This document shows positions 1-5,392 of a stretch of 5,508 nucleotides of DNA, piece by piece. How positions within the stretch are numbered: position 1 is the stretch's first letter; each line of letters starts with the position of its first letter. A program made the position numbers and the translations under genes. Source of the stretch: JBAUHN01 sp049680295. Lineage in GTDB: Bacteria > Pseudomonadota > Alphaproteobacteria > Rhodobacterales > Rhodobacteraceae. A model generated the notes under the pieces. That model was not told the origin of the DNA. It ran no database searches and saw nothing but the letters and a program-made list of their open reading frames with translations. The DNA is taken from assembly GCA_049680295.1 (NCBI GenBank), contig JBAUHN010000127.1:1-5508 (forward strand), read 5' to 3'.

Positions 1-120
1 CCCTTCCTCATGTTCGACTTCGCACCCGTTGGCATTACTGTCGCAATTGCTGGTATTGCCTATGTTTCGCTTTTGGGATGGCGCTTGCTTCCAACCCGCC
101 CTAACACATGCTTCCTATGA
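1..120 (+). CDS. C-terminal end of a membrane transporter, probably SLC13-type permease (partial)
   Basis: Frame 1 is open from the first base to a TGA at 118-120 and gives 39 residues. They begin PFLMFDFAPVG, continue with a hydrophobic stretch (about residues 9-25), and then read GWRLLPTRP. A membrane helix followed by a G-x-RLLP-type basic end matches, from memory, the end of the first membrane module of SLC13 (DASS/citT-like) permeases. In many bacterial members this point is followed by cytoplasmic RCK/TrkA-C domains or more membrane helices. Here the protein ends only about eight residues later (NTCFL, then stop), so the gene is either a short member or truncated or frameshifted near 105-120. 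The start lies outside the window. The family call is moderate and the substrate unknown. Confidence 0.5.
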   Translation, partial: PFLMFDFAPVGITVAIAGIAYVSLLGWRLLPTRPNTCFL

Positions 121-380
121 GCAGGAAGTCGAGTGGAAAATTTAGATACATGAAATTAAACCGAGGTCTCAAATGGGCGGTTTGCCGACATTTATTCTAA
201 CCGCAGCATTGGTCAAAGTGGGCTCAGAGCGGTCGTTGCGTAAAATTTTTTGCCTACCGTCGTTCGAATGGCAGCTGAGCGGACTTTTGAGACCTTCACC
301 GAATTTTGCGAACTGGCAGGATGGACGGCTTTCGGAATGTCAGCAACGCGAAACGAAAGCAAACTTCGTTACCCGTGCAC
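121..380. other. Intergenic stretch without a convincing gene; possible degenerate remnant
   Basis: No open frame here has both a good ribosome binding site and a recognisable protein. The frames that exist (173-403, 250-501 and 306-494, all plus strand) run into the 3' end of the antisense regulator gene and have no recognised domains. Phrases such as the CAAAGTGGGCTCAGAGCGG region (214-232) resemble degenerate intergenic filler that I associate with roseobacter genomes, but this is recollection, not a match I could run. A weak hairpin (AACGAA 352-357 with TTCGTT 365-370, 7-nt loop) lies just past the regulator stop. It has no T-run on either strand, so I do not call it a terminator. Confidence 0.4.
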
Positions 381-860
381 TTATTTGTCTTCACTGTTCC
401 TAACCTTTTTCATGAGCCGCAGCAGTTCATCCGCTTCATCGGGAGAAAGTGGAGACAATATATCTTGCTCGATCTTCAGCATCTTTGGAACTAAGTCTTG
501 AAAAACATCCCGCCCGGCTTTGGACAGTTTTAACACCTTGCTTCGACCGTCATTGCGGTTTGTGAGTTCAACCAGCCAGCCGCGTTTTCGAAGCCCAGCG
601 ACGGCTCGGCTTACCGTGACTTTGTCCATGCTGGATCGTTCAACAATTTCAGCGGATGTTAGCGAATGGCCACCACCCAATATCGCGATGGTGCGCCATT
701 CGTGTGGCTTCATTTCATATTCAGCCATGTAGACACGAGAGACAATATCGAAGACATGCCTGTAAAATACCCGCGTTTGATAAGGGAAGAACCCGACAAG
801 ATCGAAGGTGCTATTTGCTTCGGAACTTTTGTCTAACTCGAGCGCTTGTGGCTCCGGCAT
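381..860 (-). CDS. MarR-family winged-helix transcriptional regulator
   Basis: The 159-aa protein has the usual MarR length and layout. An N-terminal helix region (about 22-50) serves dimerisation. A winged helix-turn-helix (about 52-113) follows, with the recognition-helix segment MDKVTVSRAVAGLRKRGWL at 78-96 and the wing NRNDGRSKVLKLS at 101-113, including the typical D-G-R-S turn. A C-terminal dimerisation helix (115-155) closes it. The ATG at 860 is supported by AAGAGGA (complement of 869-875), 8 nt upstream. Members usually act as homodimeric repressors released by small phenolic or aromatic ligands; the ligand here is not visible. The gene is divergent from the DoxX-TRAP operon across 200 bp of inverted repeats, so it probably controls that operon and itself. 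The nearby hmgA fragment makes an aromatic acid such as homogentisate a reasonable ligand guess. Family call firm, ligand inferred. Confidence 0.93.
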   Translation of the reverse strand: MPEPQALELDKSSEANSTFDLVGFFPYQTRVFYRHVFDIVSRVYMAEYEMKPHEWRTIAILGGGHSLTSAEIVERSSMDKVTVSRAVAGLRKRGWLVELTNRNDGRSKVLKLSKAGRDVFQDLVPKMLKIEQDILSPLSPDEADELLRLMKKVRNSEDK

Positions 861-868
861 CGCTGCAT

Positions 869-875
869 TCCTCTT
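869..875 (-). promoter_or_regulatory. Ribosome binding site of the MarR gene
   Basis: On the minus strand this reads AAGAGGA, ending 8 nt before the ATG at 860-858. It is a good Shine-Dalgarno match and decides this start. Confidence 0.7.
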
Positions 876-887
876 AGTTTCTGAAAC
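874..887. promoter_or_regulatory. Candidate MarR operator next to the marR start
   Basis: TTAGTTTCTGA (874-884) is an 11-bp exact copy of 947-957, which lies in the promoter of the divergent operon. It overlaps the palindrome GTTTC-T-GAAAC (877-887). It lies immediately upstream of the marR ribosome binding site, where a bound repressor would block autogenous transcription. A direct repeat on both sides of a divergent control region is what a shared regulator site would look like. Binding is inferred. Confidence 0.45.
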
Positions 888-899
888 ATCTACACGTTT

Positions 900-928
900 C
901 TATTAACGATCAGAAAAACTGGTTGCAA
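900..928 (-). promoter_or_regulatory. Possible marR promoter (weak match)
   Basis: On the minus strand TTGCAA (complement of 923-928) is followed after 17 bp by TAATAG (complement of 900-905). These match the sigma-70 boxes at 4/6 and 3/6 positions. The spacing is ideal but the -10 box is poor. Transcription would begin near 893 and run through the candidate operator at 874-887. This is the best candidate I found, offered with low confidence. Confidence 0.25.
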
Positions 929-935
929 CTGAAAT
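922..935. promoter_or_regulatory. Candidate degenerate regulator half-site pair
   Basis: GTTGC-aact-GAAAT has the same 5-4-5 spacing as the sites at 950-963 and 994-1007 and differs by one base in each half from GTTTC/GAAAC. It overlaps the possible marR -35 box and lies just upstream of the operon -35 box. It is the weakest of the series. Confidence 0.3.
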
Positions 936-941
936 TAAATG

Positions 942-969
942 TTGATTTAGTTTCTGATGTAACTATAAT
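942..969 (+). promoter_or_regulatory. Sigma-70-type promoter of the DoxX-TRAP operon
   Basis: TTGATT (942-947, 4/6 match to TTGACA) and a perfect TATAAT (964-969) are separated by 16 bp. Transcription would start near 976, leaving a leader of about 85 nt before the ATG at 1061. The spacer is occupied by an inverted repeat, which points to repression by blocking RNA polymerase. Confidence 0.6.
948..965. promoter_or_regulatory. Candidate operator in the promoter spacer
   Basis: TAGTT-tctgatgt-AACTA is a perfect 5-bp inverted repeat filling the spacer between the -35 and -10 boxes. Read slightly inward it is GTTTC-tgat-GTAAC (950-963), the same half-sites and 4-nt gap as the palindrome at 993-1008 apart from one base. 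Part of it (947-957) is repeated exactly at 874-884 next to the MarR gene. This is the natural place for a MarR dimer to shut the promoter. Confidence 0.5.
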
Positions 970-992
970 TAACATCCATTGGCACCAAAAAT

Positions 993-1008
993 GGTTTCAA
1001 TGGAAACC
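993..1008. promoter_or_regulatory. Perfect inverted repeat GGTTTC-aatg-GAAACC, candidate downstream operator
   Basis: Six-base arms around a 4-nt centre form a 16-bp palindrome in the leader of the operon, about 17-32 bases after the inferred transcription start. Its centre is 44 bp, about four helical turns, from the centre of the promoter-spacer site. Two dimers could therefore sit on the same face of the DNA. The loop is short and there is no T-run, so a terminator is unlikely. Confidence 0.45.
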
Positions 1009-1050
1009 TGTTTCCTGACGCATCGCGATCAGGACATTCAGGAGCATACG

Positions 1051-1054
1051 GGAG
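1051..1054 (+). promoter_or_regulatory. Ribosome binding site of the DoxX-family gene
   Basis: GGAG sits 6 nt before the ATG at 1061, within GGGAGAAAGAC, and supports this start. Confidence 0.7.
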
Positions 1055-1060
1055 AAAGAC

Positions 1061-1540
1061 ATGGGAACTGAAAATATCTCGCAGGGCGGTCAGCAGAAGT
1101 ACATACTGCCTTTCCTTGCACCCGCTTATGCGGCATTTGATGATGTCGCTTGGGCTGTTTTGCGTATTGCGACGGGTCTGCTTTTGGTGCCGCATGGTGC
1201 ACAAAAACTGTTTGGCCTGTTTGGCGGCGGCGGGCTCACAGGCACGGCTGGCTGGCTTGAATCGGTTGGCTATTCAGCGCCGGGGCTTATGGCGCTGTTG
1301 ATTGGACTGGTTGAATTTGTTGGGGGGCTGCTGATTGCCTTTGGATTCTTGACCCGCCCAGCAGCGGCTGCCGTCGCTGTGTTTATGGCATTCGCCGTCA
1401 GTTTTCATATTGGAAATGGCTTTTTCTGGACCGCGCGCGGTTTTGAATACCCCATTCTCTGGGGGCTGGCTGCAGTGTTTTTCGCTGTCAAAGGCGGCGG
1501 TGCATATTCCATCGACACCAAGATCGGCCACGAGCTTTGA
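1061..1540 (+). CDS. DoxX-family integral membrane protein
   Basis: The 159-aa protein has about four membrane helices (roughly 28-50, 73-97, 99-118 and 128-146) and the pattern of the DoxX/DoxD-like family. RIATGLLLVPHGAQKLFG (35-52) closes helix 1. E85 with G88-G89 leads to the T98-R99-P100 turn. The family-typical HIGNGFFWTARGFEYPILWG lies at 116-135. DoxX proteins are small inner-membrane proteins, some linked to quinone-coupled redox or found beside catabolic oxygenases; the exact reaction is usually unknown. It is the first gene of the operon, with a strong promoter and ribosome binding site, and is separated by 29 bp from the TRAP binding-protein gene. A role in redox support of aromatic catabolism fits the hmgA remnant downstream but is inferred. 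The family call is strong. Confidence 0.88.
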   Translation: MGTENISQGGQQKYILPFLAPAYAAFDDVAWAVLRIATGLLLVPHGAQKLFGLFGGGGLTGTAGWLESVGYSAPGLMALLIGLVEFVGGLLIAFGFLTRPAAAAVAVFMAFAVSFHIGNGFFWTARGFEYPILWGLAAVFFAVKGGGAYSIDTKIGHEL

Positions 1541-1569
1541 TGCTCGGCTAAAACCAAAAGGGACCAAAA

Positions 1570-2610
1570 ATGTTTAACATCACAACCAAAAAATTACTGT
1601 CCAAAGCAGTACAAATTGCGTCTGTTGCGGCATTGGCATCTACCTTAAGTGCCACGATAATACATGCCGAAGAATTGGTCATGTCATCTTGGTTGCCGCC
1701 CGCGCACCCTATTGTCACCGATCTAATTCAGCCTTGGGCCGATGAGGTTGCTGCGGTAACTAATGGTCGTGTTACCGTTCGCATCCTGCCCCGTCCGCTT
1801 GGACCCCCACCCGCGCACTTCGATCTTGCGGCTGATGGAATCGCTGACCTGGCCTATGGCCTGCACTCCTTTACCAAGGATGACCGTTTCCTGCGATCGC
1901 GTCTGGGTCAGTTTTCATTTTTGGGCGAAACGGCCGAAGGCACGTCAGTCGCTTATTGGAACGTCTATGGTAGCGATCTGGATGCGCAAGCTGAACACGC
2001 TGGCACCAAGCTTTTGGGTCTTTTCGTGCACGGTCCGGGCATGTTCCACAATAACCAGCGCGCCATTGAAGCGCCAGAGGATTTCGCAGGTCTGAAAATC
2101 CGCGTCCCCGGTGGCTATGTCGCCGAACTGATGGAAGAATTGGGCGTTACCACACAGTTTATGGGCCCCGGTGACGTGTTTGAAAAACTTTCAACTGGCG
2201 TCATCGACGGTGTAACCTTCCCGGCCGAAGCGCTAAAGGCCTTCAACCTGTCACAACACCTGAGCAACGTTACCACAGTGCCAGGTGGCATGTACAACAC
2301 CAGCTGGTTTCTGGTGATGAACCAAGAAAAGTGGGACGGCATTTCTGAGGACGACCGTGCCGCGATCGAGGCAGCATCAGGAGCCAAACTGGCCGCACAG
2401 GCTGGTGGTGTCTGGGACAAAGCCGACCAAGGCGGTCTGGCCGATGCCGAAGCGCATTCACTTGCGATACAGCCTGCCAATGACGCGGTTCTGGCACGTG
2501 TGCGTGAGATCGCTTCTGCCAAAGAAGCAAGCTGGGCCGCGTCTGTTGCTGCTCAGGGGTTTGATGGCACCGCCGCGTTGGCCGCCATCCGTGCACAGGC
2601 TGCCAACTGA
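1570..2610 (+). CDS. dctP: TRAP transporter solute-binding protein (DctP family)
   Basis: This is the periplasmic receptor of a tripartite ATP-independent transporter; it binds the substrate, usually an organic acid, and delivers it to the membrane subunits. The 346 aa are normal for the family. A signal peptide covers residues 1-33: K7-K8, a hydrophobic core, then I-H-A before EE. The mature protein opens with MSSWLPPAHPI (38-48), a typical first beta strand. The hallmark GLKIRVP is at 174-180. R178 corresponds to the arginine that clamps the substrate carboxylate in characterised DctP proteins. A D-G-V-T-F-P segment follows at 213-218. AAAAGGGA (1556-1563) is the ribosome binding site. It lies 29 bp after the DoxX gene and overlaps the next gene by one base. 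The substrate cannot be read off; the neighbouring hmgA fragment suggests an aromatic acid. Confidence 0.95.
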   Translation: MFNITTKKLLSKAVQIASVAALASTLSATIIHAEELVMSSWLPPAHPIVTDLIQPWADEVAAVTNGRVTVRILPRPLGPPPAHFDLAADGIADLAYGLHSFTKDDRFLRSRLGQFSFLGETAEGTSVAYWNVYGSDLDAQAEHAGTKLLGLFVHGPGMFHNNQRAIEAPEDFAGLKIRVPGGYVAELMEELGVTTQFMGPGDVFEKLSTGVIDGVTFPAEALKAFNLSQHLSNVTTVPGGMYNTSWFLVMNQEKWDGISEDDRAAIEAASGAKLAAQAGGVWDKADQGGLADAEAHSLAIQPANDAVLARVREIASAKEASWAASVAAQGFDGTAALAAIRAQAAN

Positions 2611-3113
2611 TGGACGCCGGGCAGACTGAAATGACTGCCCTCAAGCCCAGCCAGACCCAAAAGGTCTGGCTGGCATTTGAGCACGGTTTAGGAGTGATTT
2701 GCGCTGTAGTTTTACTGTGTATGATGTCGTTGACTGGGGTGGACGTGATCGCACGCTATGTGCTCAACGCACCAATCCAGGGCGCGTTTGAGCTGACCGA
2801 AGTTCTGCTGGTCTTTCTGGTGTTTTGCGCTATGCCGCTGACCACCCGCACCGGTGGCCATATCGAGGTTGAACTCTGGGAGCCCACATCGCGCGCAGGC
2901 AATGGTTTGCGTCTTTTCCTCGCCAGCCTCTGCGGGTTGACTGTGTTTGGCGGACTTGCCTATCAATTGACAGAACACGCCCAACGGCTGGCCAAATACG
3001 GCTCGGTCACCAATTCGCTAAATATTCCGCTCACGTATATTGCCTATGTGGCGGCGGCGTGCTGCGCCATTAGCGCGCTGGCGGTTCTGCTGACCGCGCT
3101 GCGCAAAATCTAG
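2610..3113 (+). CDS. dctQ: TRAP transporter small membrane subunit (DctQ family)
   Basis: The 167-aa protein has four predicted membrane helices (about 28-50, 63-85, 98-122 and 141-163). The DctQ signature VDVIARYVLNAPIQGAFELTE is at 44-64: D-V-x-x-R-Y after helix 1, then P-I-x-G-x-x-E-L-T-E. It packs against the large subunit and is needed for Na+-driven transport. The ATG at 2610 shares its A with the TGA of the binding-protein gene (TGATG), which implies translational coupling; no strong Shine-Dalgarno is visible. An in-frame ATG at 2631 (residue 8) is an alternative start. An 11-bp perfect hairpin lies in codons 13-22 and could hold down its translation relative to the binding protein. 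The large subunit follows after 7 bp. Confidence 0.93.
   Translation: MDAGQTEMTALKPSQTQKVWLAFEHGLGVICAVVLLCMMSLTGVDVIARYVLNAPIQGAFELTEVLLVFLVFCAMPLTTRTGGHIEVELWEPTSRAGNGLRLFLASLCGLTVFGGLAYQLTEHAQRLAKYGSVTNSLNIPLTYIAYVAAACCAISALAVLLTALRKI
2647..2673 (+). repeat. Perfect 11-bp inverted repeat at the start of dctQ
   Basis: CCAGCCAGACC (2647-2657) and GGTCTGGCTGG (2663-2673) are exact reverse complements around the 5-nt loop CAAAA. No T-run follows, so it is not a classical terminator. In binding-protein transport operons, stem-loops after the binding-protein gene are known to protect the upstream message and lower downstream expression. This one has that location but sits inside the dctQ coding sequence, 34 bases after the dctP stop. 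The regulatory role is inferred. Confidence 0.75.
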
Positions 3114-3120
3114 GTTTATT

Positions 3121-4434
3121 ATGATCGAATCCCTAATCGCATTCGCTGCGTTGTTCGGGCTGGTGCTGTTGCGGGTGCCCATCGCCTTTTCCATGATCAT
3201 CGTTGGCACCGGTGGCTTTGCCCTGCTGCGCAGCTGGGACGCCAGCCTGCGCCTGACAGGCAATGCGGCCTTTGACACGGTGTTTTCATTCACGCTGGCG
3301 GTGATCCCACTGTTCATTCTGATGGGCAATCTGCTGACTGTATCCGGCGTTTCGGATGCGTTGTTTTCCACTGCCCACCGCGGGCTTTATCGACTGCGGG
3401 GCGGTTTGGCCATGGCCACCATCGTGGCCTGTGGTGGGTTCTCTGCGGTTTGCGGGTCTTCGCTGGCTACGGCCGCGACAATGTCAAAGGTTGCGATGCC
3501 TACCATGCGCAAAAGCGGCTATGCAGACAGTCTGGCGACAGGCTCCATCGCGGCGGGCGGCACGCTGGGTATTCTTATTCCCCCATCTGTTGTCATGATC
3601 ATCTATGGGCTGATTACCGAGGCCGACATTGGCAAGCTGTTCATCGCTGGTGTTCTGCCGGGCCTAATCGGCGTGCTGTTTTACACGTTGGCTATTGCTG
3701 TCACCGTACGTTTGAAACCGTCGCTGGCGCCTGATGAAGGTTCTGAACTGCCGGTATCCACGGGGGACGTCAACGGCGTGCTCGCAGTTATAGCGCTGTT
3801 TGCTGTGATCATGATCGGGATTTACGGCGGTTTCTTTACCCCGTCCGAAGCTGCTGCCGTGGGTGCACTGTTCTCGCTGCTGATCGCAATTGTGCGGGGC
3901 GGGCTGACTCTGAGAATCCTGCTGCACACCTGCGTCGACACCGCCAAAACCAGCGCCATGATTTTTGCATTGATCATCGGGGCCGAGGTGTTTTCCAACT
4001 TTATCAGCTATGCGGGTCTGCCTGATGCCATCCTTGCATGGGTGACCAGTCTAGATGTCGGCCCCTTCATGGTCATTCTGGCTCTGATGCTGATCTATGT
4101 GATCTTGGGCGCAGTACTGGAAAGCCTGTCGATGATCCTGCTGACGGTGCCGATTTTCTTTCCGCTGGTGCTGTCGCTAGACTTTGGCGGCGGCTGGCTT
4201 GCTGATCCGGATAATGTCGCGATCTGGTTCGGGATACTTGTTGTCGTTGTCACAGAAATCAGCCTGATATCCCCGCCCATCGGCCTCAACGTCTTTGTGT
4301 TGCGCAGCGTGCTGCGCGATGTGCCGATCACAATAATGTTTCGCGGGATTTTGCCCTTTTGGGTCGCCGATATTATCAGGCTGACCGCATTGATCGCATT
4401 CCCTGCTCTTTCTCTCATGCTTTTAGGATGGTGA
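3121..4434 (+). CDS. dctM: TRAP transporter large permease subunit (DctM family)
   Basis: The 437 aa are full length for DctM, the subunit that moves substrate with Na+ across the inner membrane. It is hydrophobic throughout, with a dozen or so membrane segments. Family landmarks are VIPLFILMGNLLTVSGVS (61-78), GGFSAVCGSSLATAATMSKV (105-124), the G-x-L-G-I-L-I-P-P-S loop (147-156), GGFFTPSEAAAVGA (236-249) and the second P-P loop EISLISPPIGLNVFVLR (379-395). The two pseudo-symmetric P-P loops are the ones expected near the substrate and sodium sites. The ribosome site is weak: AGG (3112-3114) overlaps the dctQ stop, suggesting coupling. The stop TGA overlaps the ATG of the hmgA fragment at 4434. 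No disruption is visible, so the transporter is apparently complete. Confidence 0.95.
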   Translation: MIESLIAFAALFGLVLLRVPIAFSMIIVGTGGFALLRSWDASLRLTGNAAFDTVFSFTLAVIPLFILMGNLLTVSGVSDALFSTAHRGLYRLRGGLAMATIVACGGFSAVCGSSLATAATMSKVAMPTMRKSGYADSLATGSIAAGGTLGILIPPSVVMIIYGLITEADIGKLFIAGVLPGLIGVLFYTLAIAVTVRLKPSLAPDEGSELPVSTGDVNGVLAVIALFAVIMIGIYGGFFTPSEAAAVGALFSLLIAIVRGGLTLRILLHTCVDTAKTSAMIFALIIGAEVFSNFISYAGLPDAILAWVTSLDVGPFMVILALMLIYVILGAVLESLSMILLTVPIFFPLVLSLDFGGGWLADPDNVAIWFGILVVVVTEISLISPPIGLNVFVLRSVLRDVPITIMFRGILPFWVADIIRLTALIAFPALSLMLLGW

Positions 4435-4625
4435 TGAACATGACCACAATAAATACCCTCACAATGGCCCCATCTTTGGCTGGGCCGCATACCGGTTACA
4501 TGCCTGGTTTTGGCAATGACTTTGAAACTTAATCGCTACCTGGCGCGCTGCCACATGGGATGAACAGCCCACAAAAATGCGAATATGGCCTATATGGCGA
4601 ACAGCTTTCCGGCACAGCTTTCACC
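4434..4625 (+). pseudogene. hmgA: 5' fragment of homogentisate 1,2-dioxygenase, with nonsense codon and 3' truncation
   Basis: From ATG 4434 the frame reads 32 codons, including GYMPGFGNDFET, to TAA at 4530-4532. The same frame continues SLPGALPHG and then MNSPQKCEYGLYGEQLSGTAFT up to 4625. This follows the highly conserved HmgA N-terminus (GYMxGFGNDFETEALPGALPxGMNSPQKCxYGLYxEQLSGTAF), with TAA in place of the glutamate codon after FET; a G-to-T change from GAA would suffice. After GTAFT the similarity stops and another gene begins. About 64 of roughly 450 codons remain, so no dioxygenase can be made. HmgA normally opens the ring of homogentisate to maleylacetoacetate in tyrosine and phenylacetate breakdown. 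The start overlaps the dctM stop, with AGGA at 4425-4428 five bases upstream, so it was evidently the next gene of the transport operon. Confidence 0.9.
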
Positions 4626-5288
4626 GATGCAGAGCGTCTTGGCGACTTGTTGGTTTTTCAAGGCCTTCTACCGAACGGGTTTCCTCCTACTCAGGCGGTC
4701 GCTGACGCCCCTTGGTGGCGCTTGGTGGAGGGCGCAAACTGCAACAATTTCTATGGCCCCGGTAGTGAAGCGGAAATCCATCCAGACGATCCGATTGTCC
4801 ATATCTCATGGAACGATGCGATTGCCTTTGCCGCATGGGCTGGAGGTCGGTTGCCGACAGAAGCTGAATGGGAGCACGCCGTCCGTGGTGGCTTGGCCGA
4901 TGTTCCTTTTCCATGGGGACATCAGGAACCTGACGATGAGGGACTTCAGACTTGCAACATCTGGAATGGGCGGTTCCCAACCCAAAACCTTGCTTCCAAT
5001 GGATATGCTGCCACCGCACCTTCCAAGTCATTTGAACCCAATGGATACGGCCTGTTCAACATGGTTGGGAACGTATGGGAAATGAGCTCAGAACCATTCA
5101 AAGTCCGGTCCTTGAAAAAATCAACAATCGCTGCCCACGCAGGTAAAGCCGGCTTCAAGCTCTGCAAAGGCGGCTCTTTTCTATGCCATCGAAGCTACTG
5201 CTACCGCTACAGGATAGCAGCGCGAAACAGTACTTCGCCGAGTTCTTCCACCTCCCATATTGGACTGCGCTTGGTATACGACATTTAA
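4560..5288 (+). CDS. Chimeric reading frame: hmgA remnant joined to N-terminally truncated formylglycine-generating-enzyme-type domain
   Basis: The frame has 242 codons. Residues 1-22 are the hmgA remnant; from about D23 (DAERLGD) it is a SUMF1/FGE-family protein. Landmarks are APWWRLVEGAN (50-60), HISWNDAIAF (81-90), WAGGRLPTEAEWEHAVRGG (93-111), FPWG (117-120), CNIWNGRFP (132-140), EPNGYGLFNMVGNVWEM (159-175) and GGSFLCHRSYCYRYR (204-218). C209 and C214 correspond to the paired active-site cysteines of FGE (human C336/C341), which oxidises a sulfatase cysteine to formylglycine. The family N-terminus (the GGxFxMGS strand and what follows, about 60-90 residues) is missing. Some usual residues differ: GANC for GANW, and SSEPF where TSDWW-like sequence is common. 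The ATG at 4560 is simply an internal hmgA methionine without a good ribosome site. No sulfatase gene is in the window. It is probably a non-functional remnant that happens to stay open; expression as a chimera is possible. Confidence 0.75.
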   Translation: MNSPQKCEYGLYGEQLSGTAFTDAERLGDLLVFQGLLPNGFPPTQAVADAPWWRLVEGANCNNFYGPGSEAEIHPDDPIVHISWNDAIAFAAWAGGRLPTEAEWEHAVRGGLADVPFPWGHQEPDDEGLQTCNIWNGRFPTQNLASNGYAATAPSKSFEPNGYGLFNMVGNVWEMSSEPFKVRSLKKSTIAAHAGKAGFKLCKGGSFLCHRSYCYRYRIAARNSTSPSSSTSHIGLRLVYDI

Positions 5289-5392
5289 TAGATCCACCCG
5301 TTTCGATGCCCTCTGAGCTTTATTACTTTGCACCGCGCCCAATGTCCGCTTTATGGCTAACCGGCCGCTCAATATGAACGGCGGCTTTGGGC
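5289..5392. other. Short intergenic stretch without a gene; possible degenerate remnant
   Basis: No start with a ribosome site and no recognisable protein is present. The segment around AATGTCCGCTTTATGG (5341-5356) and GAACGGCGGCTTTGGGCC (5376-5393) resembles degenerate intergenic sequence that I recall from roseobacter genomes. I could not test this, and I see no repeat shared with 121-380 beyond a few bases. A complementary pair GCCG (5364-5367) and CGGC (5379-5382) is too weak to be a terminator. Confidence 0.35.

Noticed and set aside
352..370. AACGAA / TTCGTT hairpin just after the MarR gene as a terminator
   Set aside because: A six-base AT-rich stem with no adjacent T-run on either strand does not meet the pattern of an intrinsic terminator.
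173..403. 76-codon plus-strand open frame (and overlapping frames 250-501, 306-494)
   Set aside because: No ribosome binding site, no recognisable domain, and the 3' ends run antisense into the well-supported MarR gene; best explained as chance frames in a remnant stretch.
947..1204. 85-codon minus-strand open frame across the promoter and the start of the DoxX gene
   Set aside because: It covers the -10 box and the operator repeats and is antisense to a firmly recognised gene; its protein shows no family features.
1531..1546. Small inverted repeat CGAGC-tttgat-GCTCG around the DoxX stop codon
   Set aside because: Only 5-bp arms with no T-run, 24 bp before the next start; too weak to call a terminator or attenuator.
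2115..2644. Two overlapping minus-strand open frames (2115-2522 and 2270-2644) antisense to dctP
   Set aside because: Shadow frames of a high-GC coding region with low-complexity, domain-free translations.
4302..4317. Palindrome GCGCAGC-gt-GCTGCGC
   Set aside because: It encodes L-R-S-V-L-R in dctM, where repeated Leu-Arg codons produce the symmetry, and the 2-nt loop is too short for a useful RNA hairpin.
3018..4490. Minus-strand frames opposite dctM (3018-3371, 3664-3927, 4095-4490)
   Set aside because: Antisense shadows of a full-length DctM gene; compositionally odd proteins without motifs.
4585..5085. 166-codon plus-strand frame overlapping the FGE-type sequence
   Set aside because: The other frame gives an unmistakable FGE-family protein; this one has no coherent motifs.
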